The notes: a model not told the origin generated them from the sequence alone. DNA of 64,000 nucleotides from Bacteroidota bacterium (GCA_018818165.1 JAHISP010000068.1:23551-87550); one strand, 5' to 3'. Positions 9,247-18,325 are shown, numbered from the stretch's first letter. Numbers and translations are program-made.

Positions 9247-9669
9247 TTAAAAATTTGATTTCATTTTTAAGTAATTCATTATTGATTGTATTGAAATTTT
9301 TGTCATCTTATTTTCAATATCTACCTGAATACTGGAAAATAAATTATTAAAATATCCTAAATAATCGTATTCATCTTTTCCAATTATATCTGAAACATCC
9401 AAATGGAAAGCTTTTCTATCTTCAATTGAACAATAAATTTCCTGAAGATTTATATCCTTTGGTGATTTCAATAACTGAAATCCGCCTTTTGTCCCTTGAT
9501 TACTTACCACAATTTTGCTTTTGCAAAGTAAGGAAAGTAGTTTTCGAAGCTTTGAAGCATTAATGCCTGTATTCTCGGCAATTTCTTTGCTTGTTTTAGC
9601 TGTTGGATAACTTTCGGCAAGAAAACAGATTGCCTTAACAGATGATGATAATTTTGTTGATGCTGACAT
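9247..9669 (-). CDS. Rrf2-family transcriptional regulator
   Basis: 140 residues with the Rrf2 winged-helix pattern: LSSSVKAICFLAESYP, then TSKEIAENTGINASKLRKLL as the recognition region, and NQGTKGGFQLLKSPKDINL, the wing with the family GGF/L signature. Members such as IscR or NsrR bind an iron-sulfur cluster through three clustered cysteines near residue 90-105. Here the cysteines are scattered (near 21, 49 and 80) and that cluster is absent, so it probably senses something else, as CymR-like members do. It is encoded upstream of and in the same direction as the aldehyde dehydrogenase gene, about 175 bases away, so it may control the lysine genes. The target is inference. Confidence 0.85.
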   Translation of the reverse strand: MSASTKLSSSVKAICFLAESYPTAKTSKEIAENTGINASKLRKLLSLLCKSKIVVSNQGTKGGFQLLKSPKDINLQEIYCSIEDRKAFHLDVSDIIGKDEYDYLGYFNNLFSSIQVDIENKMTKISIQSIMNYLKMKSNF

Positions 9670-9914
9670 AAAACTCTTTAATTGTTATAGTAAGTGTAAC
9701 ATTTTTTCAATTTAATGGCAAAATATTTTTATTAGTAAATTACATTGAATAATACGTCGTTAAAATATTATAAAATAAATTTATAAGAAACTGAATTTTC
9801 AAAAAGGTAATTATTAATTATTTTTAAAGAGCAAAAACATTTTATCAAAACTCTATATCACAATTGTATTTATAATTCCCTATTTTTTGATTTCAATTTT
9901 TAATGAGATAACTA

Positions 9915-10592
9915 ATGCTATACGTTGTTGCAACACCAATTGGTAATTTTAATGATATTACAATTAGAGCTTTGGAAGTATTAAAAGATGTTAGTTTTAT
10001 TCTTTGCGAGGACACAAGAACATCTGGGAATTTGCTAAAACATTTTGATTTACATAAAGAATTAGTCTCATTTAATGCCAGAATGGAAGAAAAAAAAATT
10101 GATACTGTAATTAAAAGACTCCGTGCCGGTGAAACATGTGCTCTCATTTCTGATGCCGGAACACCAGCTATTTCAGATCCTGGAGTTCGCTTAGTAAATG
10201 CTGCGCAAAAAAATGGAATTGAAGTAGTAGGAATTCCTGGTGCAAACGCAGCAATTTTGGCATTAAGTATTGCAGGATTGCCAACCGACTCTTTCATTTT
10301 TGAAGGATTTCTGCCACAAAAAAAAGGAAGACAAAAACTACTTAAAAAATTAGCTGAAGAAGATAGAACAATTGTGCTTTATGAATCTATGTATAGAATT
10401 GAAAAATTAATAAATGAATTAAATGAATTTATGCCAAATAGAATTATTGCAATTGGACGTGAATTAACAAAAAAATTTGAAGAAATTTGGCGCGGTCTCC
10501 CAAGTGAAATATTGGAATCATTATCAGAACATACACTTAAAGGAGAATTTGTGGTAATAATTGCGCCAATAAATTGGAAAGATGTAATTTAA
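9915..10592 (+). CDS. rsmI: 16S rRNA (cytidine1402-2'-O)-methyltransferase
   Basis: 225 residues. RsmI uses SAM to 2'-O-methylate C1402 in the decoding centre of 16S rRNA. The start MLYVVATPIGNFNDITIRAL, the LCEDTRTSGNLL motif and the loop ALISDAGTPAISDPG with GIPGANAAILAL are the tetrapyrrole-methylase-fold signatures of RsmI. FEGFLPQKKGRQK and VLYESMYRIEKL also match. It is shorter than the usual 270-290 residues: it ends after GEFVVIIAP and lacks the small C-terminal helical domain seen in many homologues. It is a single gene, convergent with the YeiH-type gene 35 bases away. The start ATG at 9915 directly precedes the family start, so it is secure. Confidence 0.93.
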   Translation: MLYVVATPIGNFNDITIRALEVLKDVSFILCEDTRTSGNLLKHFDLHKELVSFNARMEEKKIDTVIKRLRAGETCALISDAGTPAISDPGVRLVNAAQKNGIEVVGIPGANAAILALSIAGLPTDSFIFEGFLPQKKGRQKLLKKLAEEDRTIVLYESMYRIEKLINELNEFMPNRIIAIGRELTKKFEEIWRGLPSEILESLSEHTLKGEFVVIIAPINWKDVI

Positions 10593-10627
10593 TATTTGTT
10601 ATTTTTGCAATATGAATTGTCCAATTA

Positions 10628-11557
10628 TTAGAATTTGTAAGTAAGTACTAAAAATGACGAAATACCAATTAATATCCAGAGTAATACGCCAAGAATAAAA
10701 CTTTTTACTCCCGCTTCTTTTACTTCAAAAATAGAAATATTTGAACCAATTAAAAACAGTGCAATCACCATTCCTTTATTTCCTAACCAATGAAGATGAT
10801 TATATGTATCCTGCCATTGTGGTAATAAATAAGCAACAATAATAGCAATTATAAAAATACCAATAAACCATGGAATTTTTATTTTACTACTTATTTTGTC
10901 TTTTTGAAAAATTGCAATACTAATTGATAGAGGAATAATCCACAGAGCACGAATTAACTTAACTGTTGTAGCTATTTCAAGTGCTTTTGCTCCATATGTT
11001 GCTCCTGCTCCAACAACCGAACTAGTATCGTGAATAGCAATTGCAGACCAATATCCAAAAGTTTCCTGGCTAAGATTGAAATAATGCCCTATTGATGGAA
11101 AAATAATTAGAGCTATTGCATTCAAAATAAATATAACAACTAATGAAAATGATATCTGAAAATTCTTAGCATTAATTACAGGTGCAACGGCTGCAATTGC
11201 ACTACCTCCACAGATGGCAGTTCCAGAAGCAATAAGCAAACTAATTTTTGAATCAACTTTAAGTACTCGTCCTATTAGAATTCCTGATAATAATACAAAG
11301 AAAACAGATATTGCAGTAGCAAAAAATCCAGTTTTAGATGCACTAATTACTTGAGTTAGATTCATCCCAAATCCCATTAGTACAATGGATGCTTGTAAGG
11401 CAATTGAAGTATACTTTGCAATATTTTCATGTTTAATTCCTATTAGAGAAAAAAACAAACCAATTAAAAGTGCTAATACAGGAGATAGGAAAGGCATAAA
11501 TGCTAGAAATATTACTGCCGCATATATTAAACTAACTTTCTTTTGAACTAAAACCAT
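10628..11557 (-). CDS. YeiH/UPF0324-family membrane protein, putative sulfate exporter
   Basis: 309 residues with about nine or ten hydrophobic segments. Family signatures are visible: ALQASIVLMGFGMNLTQV, LIASGTAICGGSAIAAVAPV, and WSAIAIHDTSSVVGAGATYG. Proteins of this type are annotated as putative sulfate exporters, but a substrate is rarely proven. Immediately upstream and on the same strand is a LysR regulator. This pairing is the classic arrangement for yeiE/yeiH-like loci, which supports the family call. The 92-base gap between them holds a palindrome. No typical ribosome binding site is evident before the ATG at 11557. Confidence 0.85.
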   Translation of the reverse strand: MVLVQKKVSLIYAAVIFLAFMPFLSPVLALLIGLFFSLIGIKHENIAKYTSIALQASIVLMGFGMNLTQVISASKTGFFATAISVFFVLLSGILIGRVLKVDSKISLLIASGTAICGGSAIAAVAPVINAKNFQISFSLVVIFILNAIALIIFPSIGHYFNLSQETFGYWSAIAIHDTSSVVGAGATYGAKALEIATTVKLIRALWIIPLSISIAIFQKDKISSKIKIPWFIGIFIIAIIVAYLLPQWQDTYNHLHWLGNKGMVIALFLIGSNISIFEVKEAGVKSFILGVLLWILIGISSFLVLTYKF

Positions 11558-11642
11558 TATCTATTTTCCATTATAATTTGAAATAACTTTGGAACAAAAT
11601 TATGTATCAGCTATAATTGAAACAAATAGTATATTGTTCTTA

Positions 11643-11663
11643 ATTATAACTATAAATTATAAT
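11643..11663. promoter_or_regulatory. Candidate LysR-type operator
   Basis: Inverted repeat ATTATAA-N7-TTATAAT overlapping the stop codon of the LysR gene and lying upstream of the YeiH-type gene. Spacing resembles LysR T-N11-A boxes. In this AT-rich DNA such palindromes also occur by chance. Confidence 0.3.
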
Positions 11664-12537
11664 GACATAAAAAATCTATAAATAATTTAGGTAATAAAAT
11701 ATCGGGACCTTGTTGAAGTGCAATTCTAAATTTACGTTTAATAGATAAATTCTTAATTGATAATTTTACAATTTCTTTTAAGATTATCTCTTTTGCAACT
11801 GATTTTTCTGACACCATAGCAATTCCATCAAAATCAGATAAGAAATTTTTAATTGCCTCTGTACTCCCAAGATGTATTAAAATATTAAGTTTATCAATAT
11901 TTATTTTTTGTATTAATAGAGATTTCCTAATCACATCCAATGTGCCTGATCCTTTTTCTCGGAGTACAATAGGAATATTTAGTAAGTCTGAAATGGACAA
12001 AAAATTAAGTTTTGCATATATACTGTTATTTCCCGTACAAGCAATAATTTCATCATCAAGAAAATCAATGTATTTGATATTTGATTGTGAAGATTCATTC
12101 TCAACCAAAGCCAAGTCAATTTCATTTTTCAATAATTTTTGTTCCATTTCAAAGGAATTTCCGTTAAATAGATAAAATTTTATTTCTGGATATCGTTTAT
12201 GAAATTTAGCAATAACCGAGGGGATTAAATACTGAGATATAGTTGAACTTGCACCAATACGAAGCGTTCCCTTAAATGTATCATTTAATCTTCCAAGCTC
12301 ATATTCAAGCTCTCTGTATTGTTTCTTAATTTTCTTTAAATGTTCATAAGTCAGTTCACCAGCTTTAGTTAAATATATTTTATTACCTTTTCTTTCAAAA
12401 ATTGCAATATTTAGTCTACTTTCCAACTCCTTGATGTGTTTTGTTACAGCAGGTTGACTAATAAACAAATCCTTTGCAGCTTTAGAGAAGCTCAAATTTT
12501 CTGCTACTGATAAAAATACTTCGTCTCTGTAATCCAT
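11650..12537 (-). CDS. LysR-family transcriptional regulator
   Basis: 295 residues. The N-terminal winged helix is clear: FLSVAENLSFSKAAKDLFIS, then QPAVTKHIKELESRLNIAIF with FERKGNKIYLTKAG. The rest is the periplasmic-binding-like effector domain, including LRIGASSTISQYLIPSVIAK and the hinge region RFRIALQQG-like end. It is full length for LysR. It lies 92 bases upstream of the YeiH-type transporter gene in the same direction, and probably regulates that gene in response to a small-molecule ligand. By homology to YeiE/CysB-type members the ligand could be sulfur-related, but this cannot be seen in the sequence. Confidence 0.92.
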   Translation of the reverse strand: MDYRDEVFLSVAENLSFSKAAKDLFISQPAVTKHIKELESRLNIAIFERKGNKIYLTKAGELTYEHLKKIKKQYRELEYELGRLNDTFKGTLRIGASSTISQYLIPSVIAKFHKRYPEIKFYLFNGNSFEMEQKLLKNEIDLALVENESSQSNIKYIDFLDDEIIACTGNNSIYAKLNFLSISDLLNIPIVLREKGSGTLDVIRKSLLIQKINIDKLNILIHLGSTEAIKNFLSDFDGIAMVSEKSVAKEIILKEIVKLSIKNLSIKRKFRIALQQGPDILLPKLFIDFLCHYNL

Positions 12538-12578
12538 ATTACATAATTTCTCTTATACTGTTAAATATTGAATAAAAA

Positions 12579-13100
12579 TTATTCAGCATCAAATTCCATC
12601 AAAGAATGAACTTCGTATCCCTTTAACTTTTCTTTTCCGTTCAAAAATGTTAAATCTATTAAAAAAGAAATTTGAACAATTTCTGCTCCCAATTTTTCAA
12701 CTAACTTACAAGCTGCTTCCATTGTGCCACCGGTGGCAAGTAAATCATCGTGAAGTAAAATTTTGTCCCCGTGCTCCAAAGCATCCTTATGAATTTCTAT
12801 AACATCAGTTCCATATTCCAATTCATAACTTTCTTTAACAGTCTCCGCAGGTAATTTACCAGGTTTTCTTATTGGAATAAATCCTGCTCCCAGCTTTTCT
12901 GCTAATGCTCCACCAAATATAAATCCTCTAGATTCAATTCCAACAACCTTAGTTATCCCCTTGTTTTTAGATAAGTTATAAAGTTTATCTAAAGTTTCGG
13001 AATAGCCTTTAGGATCTTTCAAAAGTGTTGTAATATCTTTGAAAATAATTCCCTCAATTGGAAAGTTTGGTACATCTCGTATCAGTTTTTTTAAGTCCAT
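12579..13100 (-). CDS. apt: Adenine phosphoribosyltransferase
   Basis: 173 residues. It converts adenine and PRPP to AMP and pyrophosphate in purine salvage. The start MDLKKLIRDVPNFPIEGIIF with FKDITTLLKD is the family N-terminus. VVGIESRGFIFGGALAE, the IPIRKPGKLPAET hood motif, and the PRPP-binding loop ILLHDDLLATGGTMEAA are intact. The ATG at 13100 is preceded by GAGG at a good distance, so an upstream in-frame ATG at 13151 is rejected. It is the last gene of a minus-strand group, 67 bases after the PolX-type gene. Confidence 0.95.
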   Translation of the reverse strand: MDLKKLIRDVPNFPIEGIIFKDITTLLKDPKGYSETLDKLYNLSKNKGITKVVGIESRGFIFGGALAEKLGAGFIPIRKPGKLPAETVKESYELEYGTDVIEIHKDALEHGDKILLHDDLLATGGTMEAACKLVEKLGAEIVQISFLIDLTFLNGKEKLKGYEVHSLMEFDAE

Positions 13101-13167
13101 TTTTACCTCAATATTATCTTTTAAACTTATGTGAAAGATAATGCCACGCATTACTTCAGTTAAATTA

Positions 13168-14844
13168 CTAAATATCTCTTACTATTTTTCTTTTTAAATA
13201 CATTTCAAATTCATTTTCCGAATAACAATTTATAACTTCTTCCTTTTGGATTCCACCTTTTCTAGCAATATTGATCCCATATATTGTATCCATAATTCCA
13301 TTAACAGAATGTGCATCTGGATTAATAGCAAACTTGCATCCAAGTTCTCTAGCATAATAAATATTTCGCCAATCCAAATCCAAGCGATGCGGTGAAGCAT
13401 TAATCTCGATTGTAACATCATTTGCGGAACATGCTTCTATTACTTTTTTAATGTTTAATTTATACGAATCGCGAGCAAGCAATAATCTTCCAGTTGGATG
13501 TCCTAAAACGTCTGTATAAGGATTTTCAATTGCTTTAATTATTCTACTTGTCATTTCATCTTCTGAAAGTGAAAAAATGGAATGAATTGAAGCAACAACA
13601 AAATCAAAATTTTTCATAAATTCATCAGAATAATCCAGACTTCCATCTTTCAAAATATCCGATTCAATACCATGAAATATTCTAATTCCAAGTTTATTTG
13701 AAACGGAATTTATTTCACCTTTTTGTTTAATCACTCTCTCTTCAATTAATCCATTTGCATAAAAAGCTGATTTACTGTGATCACAAACTGCAAGATATTT
13801 GTAACCAAAATCCAATGCTCCAACTGCCATTTCAAGAAGTGTATTTGCTCCATCGGATTGAGTTGTGTGGAAATGGAGCATGCCATTAAAATCAGTTTTA
13901 AATAAATTTGAATTAGTTCTAAGATGCTCAGGAGCATACAAGAATTCAATTTCTCTAACTTCTGGGAGCATAAATGGAAATCCTTTTATTTCAAATATTT
14001 TCTCCTCATTCTCAAAATATTTACCCTCAGCAATCTCTAATTTCTCTAAATATTTATGTGATCCCGTACTATTAAACAATATTGAATAGTAGTTTTTATC
14101 ATCTGTTACAAAAATTTGAGCTGGAATGTTTAATCCAAGTTCTAATTGCATTATTTTATATGAGGCACATTCCTCTAACTCATTATATTTATATAGTTTA
14201 ACAAGTTCTGACTTAAAGTTTTCCATATCACTTACAGAGCAAATTATTTCAATTTTAGAAATAATTTCCATTTTGCGCCTAATTTCACCAGTAAAATCAA
14301 CTTTTGTGCATGATTTTAACTCTAAAAGTCTTTCAATTAATTGTGCTCCCGTATGCTCCGCATGATGAAACAGCATAAATGGTTTGTTTTTACGTTGTTT
14401 TTCAATTTCTTCTAGAATATCATATTCTGATTTTATTGTAAATCCTTTTATGCTTGAAAGTTGATTATTTAGACATACTTCGGCTAAATCTTTAATATCA
14501 TTTACTCCGAGTGACTCATGAATTAGCTTAACTTTTTTAACTCCTAAACCTCTAATCTGTAGAATATCAATAATTCCTTTTGGTATGCTCCCAATTAAAT
14601 CTTCAAATTCTTTTACAACTCCATTATCTAATAACTCATAAAGAAATGATTGTATTCCCTTTCCAATTCCTTTTTCCTGTGTTATGCTCCCCTCTTGGAG
14701 CATTTGTTCTAAATCACCTTCAATTCCTCTAAGTGTATTTGATGCTCCCTTAAATGCATTTATTTTAAACTTATTTGCTCCCACAAATTCTAACAAACCG
14801 GCATAAAGATTTAATTTTTCTATGGCTTCTTTTCTAAATGACAT
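13168..14844 (-). CDS. polX: PolX-family protein with PHP phosphoesterase domain; polymerase active site degenerate
   Basis: 558 residues, normal length for bacterial PolX. The N-terminal 8-kDa domain and helix-hairpin-helix motifs are present (GIGKGI at 59-64, GLGVKKVK at 99-106). The C-terminal PHP domain (about 320-558) looks intact: HFH at 324-326, CDH (355-356), E394, H421, GHP (H449) and PDAH (510-512), consistent with a metal-dependent 3'-5' exonuclease. The palm region is not. Where PolX has GSxRR...DxD, this protein has GEIRRKMEIISKIEII, so the two aspartates are K197 and E199. The third aspartate position (VDLR) reads IPAQ with P241. The nucleotidyl transfer activity is therefore probably lost. 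It lies 3 bases after the PAP2-like gene. Confidence 0.9.
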   Translation of the reverse strand: MSFRKEAIEKLNLYAGLLEFVGANKFKINAFKGASNTLRGIEGDLEQMLQEGSITQEKGIGKGIQSFLYELLDNGVVKEFEDLIGSIPKGIIDILQIRGLGVKKVKLIHESLGVNDIKDLAEVCLNNQLSSIKGFTIKSEYDILEEIEKQRKNKPFMLFHHAEHTGAQLIERLLELKSCTKVDFTGEIRRKMEIISKIEIICSVSDMENFKSELVKLYKYNELEECASYKIMQLELGLNIPAQIFVTDDKNYYSILFNSTGSHKYLEKLEIAEGKYFENEEKIFEIKGFPFMLPEVREIEFLYAPEHLRTNSNLFKTDFNGMLHFHTTQSDGANTLLEMAVGALDFGYKYLAVCDHSKSAFYANGLIEERVIKQKGEINSVSNKLGIRIFHGIESDILKDGSLDYSDEFMKNFDFVVASIHSIFSLSEDEMTSRIIKAIENPYTDVLGHPTGRLLLARDSYKLNIKKVIEACSANDVTIEINASPHRLDLDWRNIYYARELGCKFAINPDAHSVNGIMDTIYGINIARKGGIQKEEVINCYSENEFEMYLKRKIVRDI

Positions 14845-14847
14845 AAT

Positions 14848-15435
14848 TTAAAATAATTTAATTGCTTTTAGCAAGATGAAATAAGTTGGAATTGTTCCTA
14901 GTAAAAATCCTACAATAACTTGCATTGAAGTGTGAACTTTTAATGTTAATCTTGCCCATCCAATAATTATTGGAATAATTAAAACATAAAAGTAGTCAGT
15001 TTGAAAAAGGAAAATAAATGTAGCATAAGAAATACCAATTCCAACCATATGTGCACTAATTTTCCATGATAAATTTGTTAAAATTACCACAATTTGAATA
15101 AGGATATAAGCAATCCATAAACCTAAAATTAATGGATGCAATTCATAAAAGTAGGATAATATTAATGCAGTAAAAGCTAATCCAATTCCAATCAAAAACG
15201 GAACTGTTCTTTCTTCTTTTCGTGTTGCATCGTCGTTTATAATTTTACCCATTTTTCGAAATATTAGAAAAACAATTATCGGTAAAATTGTACCAAAAGT
15301 TGATGCAATTAGTAGGGTTTTTGTTGTATATGAATAATCGGCATAAATTTGATTAGCAAGAATAATAAAAATAATTATAAGACTAATTGGTGGAATAAAT
15401 GCATACGATATTAATTTTGCCAAATATATTTTCAT
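14848..15435 (-). CDS. PAP2-like membrane phosphatase family protein
   Basis: 195 residues, about six membrane segments. It resembles the short PAP2-type proteins of this bacterial group. The three PAP2 motifs are recognisable but degenerate: TRKEERTVP near 71-79 (for KxxxxxxRP), SAHM at 127-130 (for PSGH), and ARLTLKVHTSMQVIVG with R162 and H168 (for SRxxxxxHxxxD, where the Asp is Q or V). Such proteins dephosphorylate lipid phosphates at the membrane. The altered last motif makes catalysis uncertain. It sits between dus and PolX on the same strand with a 3-base gap to the latter. Confidence 0.6.
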   Translation of the reverse strand: MKIYLAKLISYAFIPPISLIIIFIILANQIYADYSYTTKTLLIASTFGTILPIIVFLIFRKMGKIINDDATRKEERTVPFLIGIGLAFTALILSYFYELHPLILGLWIAYILIQIVVILTNLSWKISAHMVGIGISYATFIFLFQTDYFYVLIIPIIIGWARLTLKVHTSMQVIVGFLLGTIPTYFILLKAIKLF

Positions 15436-15479
15436 TTTTCCCTTTAATTTTTACTTTTCTAAAATAATAAAAACAAAAT

Positions 15480-16466
15480 TTATTCATCTTCAATATTATT
15501 TAATTCTTCTAAATAATTTAATAGAAGTTCTTCTATTGGTTCATAATCAATATATTTCATTAATTCTTGCCTAATCTTTGATGAATGATGCAGACCTTTT
15601 AAATAACCAGTATAGTATTTTCTAAATGGAATGATTGCCTGGCGAGGTTCATCTTTATATTCTATTTCGTATTTCAGATGCTTCAAAGCTGTTTGAATTC
15701 GGTCATCTGCATTTACTTCTGGAAGCAATTCACCAGTTGTAATTAAATGTTTTGATTCTTTAAAAATCCAAGGATGATTAATAGCACCTCGTGCAATCAT
15801 AACTCCATCTGCACCAGTTTCATCGAATGCTCGCTTTGTATCTTCTGCTGTAAAAACTCCTCCATTTAGCACAACTGGAATATCAACAACATCTTTAATT
15901 TTAGAAATATATGACCAATCTGGCTCACCTGCATGTCCTTGTCGGCTATGACGACAATGGATTGTTAATTGTCTTGCGCCAACATCTTCCAAACGTTTTG
16001 CAATTTCACAAATCATGATTGATTCTGCATCCCAACCAATACGAGTTTTTACTGTAACTGGAATTTTAACCGCATCAACAATTGCTTTAACCATTTCTTG
16101 CATATAATCTGGATCTTTTAGCAAACCAGAGCCTGCACCGCGTTTTACTACCTTTTTTACCCAGCAACCAGCATTTATATCAATTATATCTGGATTTAAC
16201 TCCTCAGCCATTTTAGCGGCTTCTACCATTGAATCTATATCGGCACCATAAATCTGAATTCCAACTGGACGTTCTTCTTCACGGATTTCCATTTTTTTTG
16301 CTGTTTTTAAATTCTTCCTTATCAAACCATCTGAATTAACAAATTCTGTATAAACAATATCAGCGCCAAGTTCTTTGCAAAGTTTTCTGAAACCAAGTCC
16401 AGTTACATCTTCCATTGGAGCTAAAAGAAGTGGTTTTTCAAATTCTATTTTATCTATTTTGAACAT
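15480..16466 (-). CDS. dusB: tRNA-dihydrouridine synthase
   Basis: 328 residues. An FMN enzyme that reduces specific uridines in tRNA to dihydrouridine with NADPH. The TIM-barrel start PLLLAPMEDVTGLGFRKLC, the QIYGAD loop and the catalytic cysteine region INAGCWVKKVVKRGAG are present, with Cys101. The usual GCP is GCW here. KTRIGWDAES, HCRHSRQGHAGEPDWSYI and the FMN phosphate loop VVLNGGVFTAED with GVMIARGAINHPWIF all match DusB-type proteins. Which Dus subtype it is cannot be fixed from this, but the length and RGA motif favour DusB. It starts the minus-strand group dus, PAP2-like, PolX, apt. Confidence 0.88.
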   Translation of the reverse strand: MFKIDKIEFEKPLLLAPMEDVTGLGFRKLCKELGADIVYTEFVNSDGLIRKNLKTAKKMEIREEERPVGIQIYGADIDSMVEAAKMAEELNPDIIDINAGCWVKKVVKRGAGSGLLKDPDYMQEMVKAIVDAVKIPVTVKTRIGWDAESIMICEIAKRLEDVGARQLTIHCRHSRQGHAGEPDWSYISKIKDVVDIPVVLNGGVFTAEDTKRAFDETGADGVMIARGAINHPWIFKESKHLITTGELLPEVNADDRIQTALKHLKYEIEYKDEPRQAIIPFRKYYTGYLKGLHHSSKIRQELMKYIDYEPIEELLLNYLEELNNIEDE

Positions 16467-16489
16467 TAATATTTCCTGTCATCATAATT

Positions 16490-16770
16490 TCATTGAAAGA
16501 TTGCAACCCATAAAAAAAATAACTTCGCGCAATGACTTATTTTTTGATTGTCATTGCGAGTGCTTTTTTACGAATCAATCTAACACATTACTAAAATATC
16601 TCATTAGCTAAATCATTCCAAGCAGAATTAATTGAATTTATCAACTCTACTTTTTTCTTTCTAGAACCAGCATTTTTTCGTTCGCCATTACGAAAATCGG
16701 CGCAAATCCAAAAATACTACAACTATGACAGATTGCTTCTGGATGAAACACCTCGCAATGACAAAATTTC
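16490..16770. repeat. Dispersed TCATTGCGA-type repeats, at least two copies
   Basis: The 421-base gap between dus and the MFS gene (16467-16887) is repeat-filled. 16490-16585 reads CATTGAAAGATTGCA ... CGCGCAATGAC then GTCATTGCGAGTGC ... AATCAATCT. 16690-16765 ends GACAGATTGCTTCTGG and CCTCGCAATGACAA. These are inverted and direct copies of the same family as at 58515-58698. No gene is seen. Confidence 0.6.
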
Positions 16771-16780
16771 TTTTGGACAA

Positions 16781-16896
16781 TCTGTTTATCTTTTATCAAT
16801 TGTCTTTTGCTTTTTATCTTTTATCTTTGATCTTTTATCTTTTATCTTTGGTCTATTGTCTAATATCTATTGTCTTTTGTCTATTATCTAATTTAT
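16781..16896. repeat. Low-complexity octamer array (TATCTTTT type) at the end of the MFS gene
   Basis: Tandem variants of TATCTTTTATC and TGTCTTTTG run through about 116 bases and overlap the last codons of the MFS gene at 16888. On that gene's mRNA strand the unit is GATAAAAG, a purine-rich run directly beyond the stop codon. Similar purine-rich runs follow two other minus-strand genes at 49270-49340 and 51047-51087. Confidence 0.75.
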
Positions 16897-18072
16897 ATTC
16901 AATTTTTTTGTTTTAATTAAATACCAAGTTCCTAGTAAAGTAAAAAATGTGAAAACAGCACCCGTAATAAATGGTGCTTCATAACCTAAAAACTGAAATG
17001 CAAATCCACCCCAAAGTGGACCTAAAACGCGTGCAAGCGAACCCATAGAGGAATTAAAGCCTAAAATTGTACCTTGACTATCTTCTGGCGAATACTTTGA
17101 AACAAAGCTAATAATTGTTGGTTGAAGAATTCCTGTTCCAACAGACAAAACTGCCGAGATAATTGCTACTCCCCAAAAGTTAATACCATATGGAATTAGT
17201 GCTAGTCCAACAATCATTGGAATAAGTCCGGTAAAAAGCAACGCTCTTTCACTCAATTTAACGGATAATCTTTTCATTAATCCACCTTGTATAATTGCAC
17301 CTACAATACCCATTATCCCAAAAAGGTAACCATTTTCACGGTCACTAAATCCATAAAATTTATGGCCCAAAAGTGCAAAAGTGCCATAAATATTTGCAAC
17401 CGAAAAAATAATAATGAAAAAGAGAAACACAAAAATTCCAATATTTGGAATTTTTACAATTTTCTTCACATCTTGAAAATTAAATAGTTTTACTGAAAAA
17501 CCCGACATAGTTTTTTTCTGTTTAACTGATTCTGGTAGCATAAAAAATGCAAACAAAAATGCTAAAAATGAAAAAGATGCACTTGCAAATCCAACATATT
17601 CATATCCATAATGCGCAAGAAAACCACCCATAATTGGTCCAAAAACAAACCCTAAACCAAAAGCAGCCCCAATCATTCCCATTCCTTTTGCTCTATTTTC
17701 TCGTGATGTAATATCCGCTATGTAAGCTTGTGCTGTGCCAATGTTACTACCGCCAACCCCAGCTAAAATTCTTGAAAAAAGAAGTAGAAAAAATGTAGTT
17801 GAAAAAGAAAAAACTATGTACGAAATACTAGTTATTAAAAGCGAAGTTAAAATAACAGGTCTTCTGCCAATCCTATCAGATATTTTACCCACAATAGGAT
17901 TAAGAAGAAATTGCATTAATGAGTAAACTCCTACTACAAAACCTATTCCAAAATCGGAAATACCAATTTGTGAGCTGGCAAATGTTGGCAAAATTGGGAT
18001 TAGGATTCCAAAACCAAGTAAATCTATAAAAACGGTAATAAATATTATAAATAAAGCATTTTTATTTTTCAT
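16888..18072 (-). CDS. MFS drug:H+ antiporter family exporter (TetA-like)
   Basis: 394 residues and twelve hydrophobic segments. The start ALFIIFITVFIDLLGFGILI and PILPTFA, the A-motif loop GKISDRIGRRPVIL, and AGVGGSNIGTAQAYIADITS match the DHA1 subgroup containing TetA. GMIGAAFGLGFVFGPIMGGF is the C motif typical of drug antiporters. Substrate unknown; resistance should not be assumed. It stands alone on the minus strand between two repeat-rich gaps. The ATG at 18072 starts directly at the first helix. Confidence 0.88.
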   Translation of the reverse strand: MKNKNALFIIFITVFIDLLGFGILIPILPTFASSQIGISDFGIGFVVGVYSLMQFLLNPIVGKISDRIGRRPVILTSLLITSISYIVFSFSTTFFLLLFSRILAGVGGSNIGTAQAYIADITSRENRAKGMGMIGAAFGLGFVFGPIMGGFLAHYGYEYVGFASASFSFLAFLFAFFMLPESVKQKKTMSGFSVKLFNFQDVKKIVKIPNIGIFVFLFFIIIFSVANIYGTFALLGHKFYGFSDRENGYLFGIMGIVGAIIQGGLMKRLSVKLSERALLFTGLIPMIVGLALIPYGINFWGVAIISAVLSVGTGILQPTIISFVSKYSPEDSQGTILGFNSSMGSLARVLGPLWGGFAFQFLGYEAPFITGAVFTFFTLLGTWYLIKTKKLNIN

Positions 18073-18179
18073 ATAACCAAATAATTTTTGTGAGGTGCAA
18101 ATATAAGAAATTATATCAACTATCTTTTGATGTTCAAAGCCTCGGTATTAAAAAGTAAATTTCTCTGACTGATTGAAAC

Positions 18180-18325
18180 TTTTTTACATGTCATTGCGAA
18201 TCCAACAGGTTTTTGTTGGATGAAGTTCTGCAAGAATGCCTATGGAACAATTTTTCAAAATATTAGGCTTTTGCGATTTTAGCAGATTGTTTCGTGGTAG
18301 ATTCCCCTCGCAAAGACTGAAAAAA
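18180..18325. repeat. Dispersed repeat upstream of the AAA ATPase gene
   Basis: The gap 18073-18465 holds a decayed repeat with CATGTCATTGCGAATCC, a hairpin CCAACAGG...TTGTTGG, GCAGATTGTTTCGTGG and CCTCGCAAAGACTG. The order matches the dispersed family at 58515-58698. No gene is seen. Confidence 0.5.

Noticed and set aside
9247..9669. IscR-type iron-sulfur sensor
   Set aside because: The cluster cysteines of IscR are not present.
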